DNA of 64,000 nt, from assembly GCF_000725495.1 (NCBI RefSeq), contig NZ_JNZD01000033.1, positions 1 to 64,000 of the forward strand, read 5' to 3'. The first letter of the stretch is position 1, and the number at the start of each line of letters is the position of its first letter. Below, piece after piece: positions 8,825 through 17,900 of the stretch. The DNA is from Streptomyces aureus. GTDB taxonomy: Bacteria; Actinomycetota; Actinomycetes; Streptomycetales; Streptomycetaceae. The translations under genes were made by a program, and so were the position numbers. A model generated the notes under the pieces. The model saw nothing but the letters and a program-made list of their open reading frames with translations. It made no database searches and was not told where the DNA came from.

Positions 8825-8993
8825 CGTCCCGGCCATTGTGGCATCCGGCGGCCGCGATCCCGGGCGCGGGGGGCGCCTGACACCCGCGTCCCGGTGCGGA
8901 CGGCACGAGGGGCCGGGGGCGGACGGGCCCCCTAGGGGGCGGATCAGGGGTGGGATCCACCCGTGGGCTCTGTCCGCCGTCCGGCCGTGCGGT

Positions 8994-8999
8994 TACCTT
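8994..8999 (+). promoter_or_regulatory. -10 box, leaderless promoter of AIM24 operon
   Basis: TACCTT ends 6 bases before the GTG at 9006. The same spacing is seen before the genes at 11198, 20052 and 36148. The transcript probably begins at the start codon, which supports GTG 9006 over ATG 9012. Confidence 0.5.
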
Positions 9000-9005
9000 C
9001 ACTGC

Positions 9006-9644
9006 GTGGCGATGTTTCGACTTCAGGGCAGCAAGGTGCTGGCCGTCGACATGACCGGGGACGCCGTGAAGGCGAAGAACGGCTCCATGGTCGCGTACGA
9101 CGGCCAGATGGCCTTCAAGAAGCTCAGCGGGGGCGGTGAGGGGATCCGGGGGATGGTGACCCGGCGCCTGACCGGCGAGCAGATGACGGTGATGGAGGTG
9201 AAGGGGCACGGCACCTGCTGGTTCGCGGACCGGGCCTCGGAGATCAACCTGGTGTCCCTCCAGGGGGACAAGCTGTACGTGGAGTCGAGCAATCTGCTCG
9301 CCACGGACACCGGCCTGCGCACGGGCACGACGTTCACCGGGCTGCGCGGCGCCTCGCAGGGCAACGGACTGTTCACGACGACCGTCGAGGGCCACGGCCA
9401 GGCGGCCATCACCTCGGACGGCCCCGCGGTGGTGCTGCGGGTCAGCGCCCAGTACCCGCTGACGGTCGATCCGGGCGCGTACATCGCGCACCACGGCAAC
9501 GTGCGGCAGTCGTTGCAGTCCGGTGTGACGTTCCGCACGTTCCTCGGCGAGGGCGGCGGCGAGGCGTTCCAGATGCGCTTCGAGGGCGACGGGCTGGTCT
9601 ACGTCCAGCCCAGCGAGCGCAACACGATCGCGGGGGATGTGTGA
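9006..9644 (+). CDS. AIM24 family protein (first of three)
   Basis: A 212-residue protein (210 if the ATG at 9012 is used) with the all-beta AIM24 pattern. It starts near MFRLQGSKVLAVDM and has KNGSMVAYDGQMAFKKLS, GHGTCWFADRASEINLVSL and a late VDPGAYIAHHGNV. Bacterial AIM24 proteins are widespread, often in tandem, and of unknown function; the yeast namesake is mitochondrial. No signal peptide or membrane segment is visible. The next two genes are homologues arranged head to tail, so the three probably form a mixed assembly. Confidence 0.8.
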   Translation: MAMFRLQGSKVLAVDMTGDAVKAKNGSMVAYDGQMAFKKLSGGGEGIRGMVTRRLTGEQMTVMEVKGHGTCWFADRASEINLVSLQGDKLYVESSNLLATDTGLRTGTTFTGLRGASQGNGLFTTTVEGHGQAAITSDGPAVVLRVSAQYPLTVDPGAYIAHHGNVRQSLQSGVTFRTFLGEGGGEAFQMRFEGDGLVYVQPSERNTIAGDV

Positions 9645-9645
9645 C

Positions 9646-10296
9646 ATGGCGTTCCGCGAGGTGAACTCGAAGATGGTCGAGGCCACGGTGATGCCGGGGC
9701 AGCGGCTGTTCAGTCAGCGCGGCGCGATGCTCGCGTACAAGGGCGAGGTGTCCTTCACGCCCAACATCCAGGGCGGGCAGGGCGGTGTGATGTCGATGAT
9801 CGGCCGCCGGCTGGCCAACGAGGCGACCCCGCTCATGACCGTGGAGGGCTCGGGCACGGTGTTCTTCGGGCACGGCGGCCACCACGTCCAGGTGATCACC
9901 CTCACGGGTGACACGCTGTACGTCGAGGCGGACCGGCTGCTGGCCTTCGACGGGACGCTGCAGCAGGGCACGGTGTTCCTGGGCTCGCAGGGCGGTGTCA
10001 TGGGGATGGTGCGGGGCCAGGTGACGGGCCAGGGGCTCTTCACCACCACCCTCACGGGCCACGGCTCCGTGGCCGTCATGGCGCACGGCGGCGTCTTCGA
10101 GGTCCCGATCACCCCGCAGCGCGCGGTGCACGTGGACCCGCAGGCGTACGTCGCCCACCACGGCGACGTGCGCAACAAGCTGTCCACGGCGCTGGGCTGG
10201 CGCGACATGGTGGGACGCGGTTCGGGCGAGGCGTTCCAGCTGGAGCTGAGCGGCAGCGGTTCGGTGTACGTCCAGGCCTCGGAGGAGAAGCTGTGA
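9646..10296 (+). CDS. AIM24 family protein (second of three)
   Basis: A 216-residue AIM24-type protein. Parallels to its neighbour include QRLFSQRGAMLAYKGEVSF, GSGTVFFGHGGHHVQVITL and VDPQAYVAHHGDVRNKL. The ATG at 9646 follows a GGGGGA site about 9 bases upstream; an in-frame ATG at 9637 would sit on that site. The start falls 1 base after the previous stop, so translation is coupled. Confidence 0.8.
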   Translation: MAFREVNSKMVEATVMPGQRLFSQRGAMLAYKGEVSFTPNIQGGQGGVMSMIGRRLANEATPLMTVEGSGTVFFGHGGHHVQVITLTGDTLYVEADRLLAFDGTLQQGTVFLGSQGGVMGMVRGQVTGQGLFTTTLTGHGSVAVMAHGGVFEVPITPQRAVHVDPQAYVAHHGDVRNKLSTALGWRDMVGRGSGEAFQLELSGSGSVYVQASEEKL

Positions 10297-11093
10297 GCGG
10301 GTACGGAGGCCCCGGCGGGCCGGTGATCCACGATCCGATGTCGCTGCCGGTCGACGACAATGTCAACAAATACACCTTCTGCGTGGAACTCAAGGGGAGC
10401 GAGTGGTTCCTGCAGAAGGGCAAGATGATCGCCTACTACGGATCCATGGAGTTCAACGGCATCGGGCACGGTCGACTTGACCGTCTTGTCCGTACGTCGT
10501 TCCATTCGCCACTGCACGCGAGCGACTGGGTCGTGGCGCAGGGCTCGGGCAAGATGCTGCTCGCCGACCGGGCCTTCGACGTCAATTCGTACGACCTCGA
10601 CAACGGCAACCTGACCATTCGCTCCGGCAACTTGCTCGCTTTTCAGCCAAGTCTCGCGCTGAAGCAGTCGATCGTGCCGGGCTTTCTGACACTGATCGGA
10701 ACCGGCAAGTTCGTGGCCGCGTCCAACGGTCCGGTGGTGTTCATGGAACCCCCGATCAGGGTGGACCCGCAGGCCCTCGTCGGCTGGGCCGACTGCCCCT
10801 CCCCGTGCCACCACTACGACCACGGGTACATGACGGGCGTGATGGGCGGTCTACGTGCGATGACGGGCCTCGGAGGGGCCTCCGGCGAGGAGCACCAGTT
10901 CGAGTTCGTGGGGGCGGGAACGGTGCTGCTCCAGTCCACCGAGATGCTGATGGCGGAGCAGGCGACGGGGGCGGTCCCGCACCAGGCGGGAGTGCCCGGC
11001 GCGGGAGGGGCGCCCGGTCAGCACGGGCAGCAGGCCGGGGCACCGCGCCTTCCCGGACAGCTGGGGGACCTCCAGCGTCGCTTCGGGCTGTGA
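10293..11093 (+). CDS. AIM24 family protein with Cys/His loop and Gln/Pro tail (third of three)
   Basis: A 266-residue AIM24 homologue. It has VQLKGSEW-like strands (VELKGSEWFLQKGKMIAYYGSM) and the family VDPQALVGW motif. Instead of the AHHGDV of the first two copies it carries DCPSPCHHYDHG, a cluster of two Cys and three His that could bind metal. The last ~40 residues are Gly, Ala, Pro and Gln rich. The GTG start overlaps the previous stop (GTGA) and is preceded by GGAGGAG at 10281-10287. Confidence 0.8.
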   Translation: MSGYGGPGGPVIHDPMSLPVDDNVNKYTFCVELKGSEWFLQKGKMIAYYGSMEFNGIGHGRLDRLVRTSFHSPLHASDWVVAQGSGKMLLADRAFDVNSYDLDNGNLTIRSGNLLAFQPSLALKQSIVPGFLTLIGTGKFVAASNGPVVFMEPPIRVDPQALVGWADCPSPCHHYDHGYMTGVMGGLRAMTGLGGASGEEHQFEFVGAGTVLLQSTEMLMAEQATGAVPHQAGVPGAGGAPGQHGQQAGAPRLPGQLGDLQRRFGL

Positions 11094-11108
11094 GCGGTAG
11101 TCTGCGGA

Positions 11109-11191
11109 GTGTGACGTCGAACGCGCATCGAACACGTGCGCACAGTCACACAACCCCTCACTAGTTCGCATTTCAACATTTTAGGTAGACT
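11109..11191 (+). promoter_or_regulatory. MarR gene promoter: spaced inverted repeat and leaderless -10
   Basis: TAGACT at 11186-11191 ends 6 bases before the ATG at 11198, suggesting a leaderless transcript; the segment around it is notably A+T rich for this genome. A perfect 7-bp inverted repeat GTGTGAC (11109-11115) and GTCACAC (11145-11151) lies upstream, with a 29-base spacer. Whether it is a regulator site is inference. Confidence 0.45.
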
Positions 11192-11197
11192 TCATTC

Positions 11198-11674
11198 ATG
11201 GAGACCGAGACGGCCACCCGCTGGCTGACCGATGCGGAGCAGTGCGCCTGGCGCACCCACCTGGAGGTCAACAGGCTGTTGACGTACCAGCTTGAGAGGG
11301 ACCTTCAGCCGTTCGGGCTGACGATGAACGACTACGAGATCCTGGTGAACCTCTCCGAGTCGGAGGGCGTGCGCATGCGGATGAGCGACCTGGCCTCCGC
11401 CACCCTCCAGTCCAAGAGCCGTCTGTCGCACCAGATCACCCGCATGGAGAACGCGGACCTGGTGCGGCGCGAGAACTGCGAGTCCGACCGCCGGGGGCTG
11501 TACGCGGTGCTCACCGAGCACGGCATGGAGACCATGAAGAAGGTCTCGCCGCACCATGTGGCCTCCGTGCGGCGGCACTTCATCGACCTGGTGTCGCCCG
11601 AGGCCCTCGAGGACCTGCACAAGGCGCTGCGCCCGATCGCCGAGCACCTGCTGGGACAGCGCGGCAAGCCGTAG
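11198..11674 (+). CDS. MarR family transcriptional regulator
   Basis: A 158-residue MarR-type regulator. The winged helix region includes LTMNDYEILVNLSES, MRMSDLASATLQSKSRLSHQITRMENADLVRR (recognition helix within the Ser-rich part) and the wing SDRRGLYAVLTEHG. The conserved Asp-Arg wing pair is present. It has an A+T-rich leaderless-type promoter and its own terminator, so it is a single-gene unit. The target and ligand are unknown. Confidence 0.9.
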   Translation: METETATRWLTDAEQCAWRTHLEVNRLLTYQLERDLQPFGLTMNDYEILVNLSESEGVRMRMSDLASATLQSKSRLSHQITRMENADLVRRENCESDRRGLYAVLTEHGMETMKKVSPHHVASVRRHFIDLVSPEALEDLHKALRPIAEHLLGQRGKP

Positions 11675-11690
11675 ACACACGGCGCCGCCC

Positions 11691-11725
11691 GGGCGGCACG
11701 GTCCACCGACCGTGCTCAGCCGCCC
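11691..11725. terminator. Terminator after MarR gene
   Basis: A two-part stem: outer GGGCGGC (11691-11697) with GCCGCCC (11719-11725), and inner GCACGGTC (11696-11703) with GACCGTGC (11708-11715). The remaining ~230 bases to meaB (11726-11958) hold no gene I can support. Confidence 0.7.
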
Positions 11726-11958
11726 GCCGGGCCCCGTCCGTCACCCCGGGCCGGGCGTCCTCGGCCGCACGGTACCCCGCGTCCCCGTCCGGGCGCGGGG
11801 TTCCCGCTTTCCGCCCGCGGACGCGAGCCGGGGCCCCGGAGACCGCCGGGAGGAGCCGGGCGGGGGCGTGCCGTCCGGGTGCGCGCACCCGGCCGTGTGC
11901 GGCACACCGCGCCGCACACCGGCGCGCCGGGTCACCGCGACCCGCCGGGGCCGGGCCG

Positions 11959-12915
11959 TCAGGATTCCTTCAGGCCCTCGATCAGGGAGTCCGCCGCCGT
12001 GTACGGGTCCAGTTCGCCCGCGACGATGCGTTCCGCGAGGGCGCTGAGGCGGCGGTCGCCGTGGAGGTCGCCGATACGGCGGCGCAGCGCGGTCACGGCG
12101 ATCGTCTCCACCTCCTGGGAGGCCCGGGCGAGCCGGCGCTCGGCCAGGACGCCGTGCTCCTCCATCCACGCCCGGTGCTTCTCCAGGGCCTCGACGACCT
12201 CGTCGACGCCCTCGCCGCGCGCGGCGACCGTCTTGACGATCGGCGGGCGCCAGTCCCCCGGCCCCCGGGACTCGCCGAGGCTGAGCATGTGGTTGAGCTC
12301 GCGGGCGGTGGCGTCGGCGCCGTCGCGGTCGGCCTTGTTGACGACGTACACGTCGCCGATCTCCAGGATTCCGGCCTTGGCGGCCTGGATGCCGTCGCCC
12401 ATGCCGGGGGCGAGGAGGACGACCGAGGTGTCGGCCTGGGAGGCGATCTCCACCTCCGACTGGCCGACGCCCACGGTCTCGACCAGGATCACGTCGCAGC
12501 CCGCCGCGTCGAGGACCCGGATGGCCTGCGGCGCCGACCAGGCCAGTCCGCCCAGGTGCCCGCGCGTGGCCATCGAGCGGATGTATACGCCCGGGTCGGA
12601 GGCGTGGTCGGACATGCGGACGCGGTCGCCGAGGAGCGCGCCGCCGGAGAACGGCGAGGACGGGTCGACGGCGAGGACACCGACCCGCTTGCCCTGCCGC
12701 CGGTAGGCGCTCACCAGCGCCGACGTCGACGTCGACTTGCCGACGCCGGGCGAACCGGTGAGCCCCACCACGTACGCGTTGCCGGCCAGCGGGGCCAGCG
12801 CGGCCATGACCTCACGGAGCTGCGGTGCCGCTCCCTCCACGAGGGAGATCAACCGGGCCACCGCCCGCGGCCGCCCTTCCCTGGCCTGGGTCACCAGCGA
12901 GGAGACGTCCTGCAT
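11959..12915 (-). CDS. meaB: Methylmalonyl-CoA mutase-associated GTPase MeaB
   Basis: A 318-residue G3E-family P-loop GTPase that protects and reactivates adenosylcobalamin-dependent methylmalonyl-CoA mutase. The P-loop GSPGVGKST is at about 54-62; AVDPSSPF, the switch-region ETVGVGQSE and VVNKAD (NKxD) follow. The ATG at 12915 is chosen because GGAG sits 5 bases upstream; a GTG at 12930 has no such site. It lies 40 bases after the thiolase stop on the same strand. The mutase itself is not in the window. Confidence 0.92.
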   Translation of the reverse strand: MQDVSSLVTQAREGRPRAVARLISLVEGAAPQLREVMAALAPLAGNAYVVGLTGSPGVGKSTSTSALVSAYRRQGKRVGVLAVDPSSPFSGGALLGDRVRMSDHASDPGVYIRSMATRGHLGGLAWSAPQAIRVLDAAGCDVILVETVGVGQSEVEIASQADTSVVLLAPGMGDGIQAAKAGILEIGDVYVVNKADRDGADATARELNHMLSLGESRGPGDWRPPIVKTVAARGEGVDEVVEALEKHRAWMEEHGVLAERRLARASQEVETIAVTALRRRIGDLHGDRRLSALAERIVAGELDPYTAADSLIEGLKES

Positions 12916-12955
12916 CACAGCTCCGTTCACGAGAGGTCGGTCGAGCGAGTACGGG

Positions 12956-14158
12956 TCAGGCCTTGGCCACCCGCACGATCAGGGCGTCGCCCTGACCGCC
13001 GCCGCCGCACAGGGCGGCCGCGCCCACGCCGCCGCCGCGCCGCTTCAGCTCGAGGGCCAGGTGCAGCACGAGCCGGGCGCCGGACATGCCGATCGGGTGA
13101 CCGAGGGCGATGGCACCACCGTTGACGTTCACCTTTTCCGTGGACACGCCGAGGTCCTTCATTGACTGGACCGCGACCGCGGCGAAGGCCTCGTTGATCT
13201 CGATCAGGTCGAGGTCCGCGACCTCCAGGCCCTCCTTCTTGAGGGCGTGCAGGATCGCGTTCGAGGGCTGCGACTGGAGGGAGTTGTCCGGGCCCGCCAC
13301 GTTGCCGTGGGCGCCGATCTCCGCGATCCACTCCAGACCGAGCTCCAGCGCCTTGGCCTTGCTCATCACGACGACGGCGGCGGCGCCGTCCGAGATCTGC
13401 GAGGCGCTGCCGGCGGTGATGGTGCCGTCCTTGGTGAAGGCCGGGCGCAGCTTGCCGAGCGACTCCGCGGTCGTCTCGGCGCGGATGCCCTCGTCCTTGC
13501 TGAAGACGACCGGCTCGCCCTTGCGCTGCGGGATCTCGATGGGTGTGATCTCCGCCTCGAAGAGGCCGTTCTTCTGGGCCGCGGCGGCGCGCTGGTGGGA
13601 GAGCGCGGCGATCTCGTCCTGCACGGGACGCTGGATGCCGAGACGGGTGTTGTGCTTCTCCGTCGACTCGCCCATGGCGATGTTCTCGAAGGCGTCCGTC
13701 AGACCGTCGTACGCCATGGCGTCGAGCATCTCGATGGCGCCGTACTTGAAGCCCTCGCGGGACTTCGGGAGCAGGTGGGGCGCGTTGGTCATGGACTCCT
13801 GGCCGCCGGCGACCACGATGTCGAACTCGCCGGCGCGGATCAGCTGGTCCGCGAGCGCGATGGCGTCGAGGCCGGAGAGACACACCTTGTTGATGGTCAG
13901 GGCCGGGACGTTCATCGGGATGCCCGCCTTGACGGCGGCCTGGCGCGCCGGGATCTGCCCCGCCCCGGCCTGGAGCACCTGGCCCATGATCACGTACTGC
14001 ACCTGGTCGCCGCCGATGCCCGCACGGTCGAGGGCGGCCTTGATCGCGAAGCCGCCGAGGTCGGCCCCGGAGAAGGACTTCAGCGAGCCCAGCAGTCGTC
14101 CCATGGGCGTGCGGGCGCCCGCGACGATCACCGAGGTGTTGCTGTTCGTTCCAGACAT
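12956..14158 (-). CDS. Acetyl-CoA C-acetyltransferase (thiolase)
   Basis: A 400-residue thiolase. The acyl-carrying Cys93 is in [10 protein letters not shown], the catalytic His is in [10 protein letters not shown], and the second Cys is in [12 protein letters not shown] near the C-terminus, so the triad is complete. It condenses or cleaves acetoacetyl-CoA and related 3-ketoacyl-CoA. The ATG at 14158 (MSGTNSN) is preceded by AAGGGGAT at good spacing. It is upstream of meaB and divergent from methylmalonyl-CoA epimerase, linking short-chain acyl-CoA turnover with the methylmalonyl pathway that also supplies polyketide extender units. Confidence 0.92.
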   Translation of the reverse strand: MSGTNSNTSVIVAGARTPMGRLLGSLKSFSGADLGGFAIKAALDRAGIGGDQVQYVIMGQVLQAGAGQIPARQAAVKAGIPMNVPALTINKVCLSGLDAIALADQLIRAGEFDIVVAGGQESMTNAPHLLPKSREGFKYGAIEMLDAMAYDGLTDAFENIAMGESTEKHNTRLGIQRPVQDEIAALSHQRAAAAQKNGLFEAEITPIEIPQRKGEPVVFSKDEGIRAETTAESLGKLRPAFTKDGTITAGSASQISDGAAAVVVMSKAKALELGLEWIAEIGAHGNVAGPDNSLQSQPSNAILHALKKEGLEVADLDLIEINEAFAAVAVQSMKDLGVSTEKVNVNGGAIALGHPIGMSGARLVLHLALELKRRGGGVGAAALCGGGGQGDALIVRVAKA

Positions 14159-14305
14159 GAGGTGCGATCCCCTTACCGGCTGCACAGCCGAGGAGTGAAC
14201 GAGGGTTTACTCAGAATGTACTGAGCGGTACGCCACGCGTCATCCGGCCCGCAGTGTGATCGCGCGCACGTTGCGTAACCACGCCAGGAGCGCTGCACTG
14301 ACTCC

Positions 14306-14746
14306 ATGCTGACGCGAATCGACCACATCGGGATCGCCTGTTTCGACCTCGACACGACTGTCGAGTTCTACCGTGCGACGTACGGCTTCGAAGTCTTCCA
14401 CTCCGAGGTCAACGAGGAGCAGGGTGTCCGGGAGGCCATGCTCAAGATCAACGAGACGTCCGACGGCGGCGCCTCCTACCTCCAGCTGCTCGAACCCACC
14501 CGCGAGGACTCCGCCGTGGGCAAGTGGCTGGCCAAGAACGGCGAGGGCGTGCATCACATCGCCTTCGGCACCGCCGACGTCGACGGTGACGCCGCCGACA
14601 TCCGCGGAAAGGGCGTCCGGGTGCTCTACGACGAGCCCCGGATCGGGTCCATGGGGTCCCGGATCACGTTCCTGCACCCCAAGGATTGCCACGGAGTTCT
14701 GACAGAACTGGTCACTTCGGCGGCGGTTGAGTCACCTGAGCACTGA
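14306..14746 (+). CDS. mce: Methylmalonyl-CoA epimerase
   Basis: A 146-residue vicinal-oxygen-chelate protein interconverting the 2R and 2S forms of methylmalonyl-CoA. The four expected metal ligands are present: His7 (DHIGIA), Gln60 (SYLQLLEP), His84 (GVHHIAFG) and Glu134 (CHGVLTEL). Length and motifs are normal for the family. It is divergently transcribed from thiolase-meaB with a 147-base gap; a TAACCA about 30 bases upstream may be its -10. Confidence 0.95.
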   Translation: MLTRIDHIGIACFDLDTTVEFYRATYGFEVFHSEVNEEQGVREAMLKINETSDGGASYLQLLEPTREDSAVGKWLAKNGEGVHHIAFGTADVDGDAADIRGKGVRVLYDEPRIGSMGSRITFLHPKDCHGVLTELVTSAAVESPEH

Positions 14747-14778
14747 CCTCCGTATATCTGGGCCGGTAGGGTTGGGGT

Positions 14779-14838
14779 CGGCCGTCGCCTTTCGCGGGGG
14801 ACGGCCGTGGTCCCGGTGCCTTCCGGCGAGCGGGACCA
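14779..14838. terminator. Double hairpin after mce
   Basis: CGGCCGTC (14779-14786) pairs with GACGGCCG (14800-14807), and directly after it TGGTCCCG (14808-14815) pairs with CGGGACCA (14831-14838). Both stems are perfect 8-mers. They separate mce from the scy promoter region. Confidence 0.65.
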
Positions 14839-14987
14839 AGGGCCGGGGTCCAGGTTTCGGGGGGCGAGCGTCGGGGCAGCAGCCCGTGCTCCGCCGTTGA
14901 TCTGACACCATTCCCCGGGGGCCCCGTTCGGCGGAAGAACGGTGCTCGTTCGGAATTACGTGACCAGGGGACGGATGGGACCGCGCA

Positions 14988-17900
14988 GTGCGGGGCTACG
15001 AACGCCAGGAGCGAGAGCCGGCGGCTGACGTCGACCACCTCTCTCGGTTCGAGGCCGAGATGGAACGGCTGAAGACCGAGCGGGAGAAGGCCGTCCAGCA
15101 CGCCGAGGACCGCGGCTATCAGGTCGAGGTGCTGCGCGCCAAGCTGCACGAGGCGCGCCGCAGTCTGGCGACCCGTCCTGCCTACGACGGGGCCGACATC
15201 GGCTATCAGGCCGAGCAGATGCTCCGCAATGCCCAGATGCAGGCCGACCAGCTGCGCGTCGACGCCGAGCGTGAGATCAGCCAGGCCCGGGCGCAGACCC
15301 AGCGGCTCCTCCAGGAGCACGCCGAGCAGGCCGCGCGGCTCCAGGCCGAGCTGCACCAGGAGGCCGTCACCCGGCGCCAGCAGCTCGACCAGGAGCTGGC
15401 CGAGCGCCGCCAGACCGTCGAGTCGCACGTCAACGAGAACGTGGCGTGGGCGGAGCAGCTGCGCGCCCGCTCCGAGTCCCAGGCCCGCCGGCTGGTGGAC
15501 GAGTCGCGCGCCGAGGGCGAGCAGGCGCTCGCCGCGGCCCGCGCGGAGGCCGAACGGGTCGTCGCCGAGGCCCGCCAGCGGCTCACCAACGACGCCGAGA
15601 CGGCCCGTGCGGAGGCCGAGGCGCTGCTGCGCCGTGCCCGCACGGACGCCGAGCGGCTGCTGAACGCCGCCTCGACCCAGGCCCAGGAGGCCACCGACCA
15701 CGCCGAGCAGCTGCGCAGCTCCACGGCGAACGAGTCGGACAACGCCCGACGTCAGGCCTCCGAGCTGAGCCGGGCCGCCGAGCAGCGGATGAGCGCCGCA
15801 GAGACGGCGCTGCGCGAGGCGCAGGCCGAGGCGGACAAGGTCCTGAACGAGGCCAAGGAAGCCGCGGCGAAGACGATCGCCAACGCCGAGTCGGTCAACG
15901 AACAGCGCACCCGGACGGCGAAGGAGCAGGTCGCCCGGCTGGTCAGCGAGGCCAACGCGGAGGCGGAGACCACCAAGTCCGAGGCCGAGCAGGTCGTCGC
16001 GGACGCCCGCAGCAAGGCCGAGACGATCGTCGCGGAGGCCGAGGAGAGCGCGCGCAGTCTCACCGCCGAGGAGACCGCCTCCCAGCTGGCGAAGGCGGCC
16101 AGGACCGCCGAGGACGTGCTGAACAAGGCGTCCGAGGAGGCCAAGCGGACCACGAAGGCGGCCTCCGAGGAGGCCGAGCGGATCCGTACGGAGGCCGAGA
16201 CCGAGGCCGACCGGCTGCGGGCCGAGGCGCACGACATCGCCGAGCAGCTCAAGGGCACGGCGAAGGACGACACCAAGGAGTACCGCGCCAAGACCGTCGA
16301 GCTCCAGGAGGAGGCCCGGCGGCTGCGCGGGGAGGCGGAGCAGCTGCGGTCGGACGCGGTCGCCGAGGGCGAGCGCATCCGCGCCGAGGCCCGGCGCGAG
16401 GCCGTCCAGCAGATCGAGGAGGGCGCCAAGACCGCCGAGGAGCTGCTCGGCAAGGCGAAGGCGGACGCCGACGAGCTGCGCCAGGCGGCCACCGCCGACA
16501 GCGAGAAGGTCCGCACCGAGGCCATCGAGCGCGCCACGGCGCTGCGCCGGCAGGCCGAGGAGACGCTGGAGCGGACCCGCGCGGAGGCGGACAAGCAGCG
16601 GGCGGACGCCACCGAGCAGGCCGAGGAGATCGCGGCCGACGCGGAGCGCGCGGCCGAGCGGCAGCGCGAGGACACCGAACGGGCCATAGAGGCCCGTCAG
16701 GCCGAGGCCGCCGAGGGACTGGCCCGGCTGCACACGGAGGCCGAGGAGCGTCTGGCCGCCGCGGAAGAGGCGCTGACCGAGGCGCGCGCCGAGGCCGAGC
16801 GGATCCGCCGCGAGGCGTCCGAGGAGATCGACCGGCTGCGGTCGGAGTCCGCGGAGCGGATCCGTACGCTCCAGGAGCAGGCGTCGACGGAGGCCGACCG
16901 GTTGCGGGACGAGGCCGCGGCGGACGCCTCGGCGTCCCGTGCCGAGGGCGAGGCCATCGCGGTCCGGCTGCGGTCGGAGGCCGTGGCGGAGGCCGAGCGG
17001 CTGAAGTCGGAGGCCCAGGACAGCGCCGACCGGGTGCGCGGCGAGGCGCAGGCCGCGGCCGAGCGGCTGGCGGCCGAGGGTGCCGAGACGCTGGCCGCCG
17101 CGCAGGAGGAGGCGGCGCGGCGCCGTCGCGAGGCCGAGGAGACCCTCGGTTCGGCGCGCCAGGAGGCGGACCAGGAGCGCGAGCGGGCCCGCGAGCAGAG
17201 CGAGGAGCTCCTCGCGTCCGCGCGCAAGCGGGTCGAGGAGGCCCAGGCCGAGGCCGTGCGTCTCGTCGAGGAGGCCGACCGGCGCTCGACGGAGATGATC
17301 TCCAACGCCGAGCAGACCGCGCAGCAGGTGCGGGACTCGGTGGCGGGGCTGCACGAGAGCGCCCAGGAGGAGATCACCGGGCTGCGTTCGGCCGCGGAGC
17401 ACGCGGCGGACCGTACGCGCACCGAGGCGCAGGAGGAGGCGGACCGGGTCCGCGCCGACGCGTACGCCGAGCGCGAGCGGGCGTCCGAGGACGCGTCGCG
17501 GCTGCGGCGCGAGGCGAACGAGGAGCGGGAGGCCGCGAGCTCGCTCGCGGAGCGCACGGTCGCGGAGGCCGCCGCGGAGGCGGAGCGGATCCGTTCGGAC
17601 GCCTCCGACCACGCCCAGCGGGTGCGCACCGAGGTGTCGGACGCCATCGCGAACGCCGACCAGGACGCCTCGCGGACCCGCGCGGACGCCCGGGAGGACG
17701 CGAACCGGATGCGTTCGGACGCGGCCGCGCAGGTGGACACACTGATCACCGAGGCGACGGCGGAGGCCGAACGGCTCGGGATCGAGACCGCGGCCGAGGC
17801 CGAGCGGGTGCGCGCGGAGTCCGTGGCGAAGGCCGAGAAGCTCATCGCGGACGCGAGCGGGGACGCGGAGCGGCTGCGGGCCGAGGCCGCCGAGGCGGTC

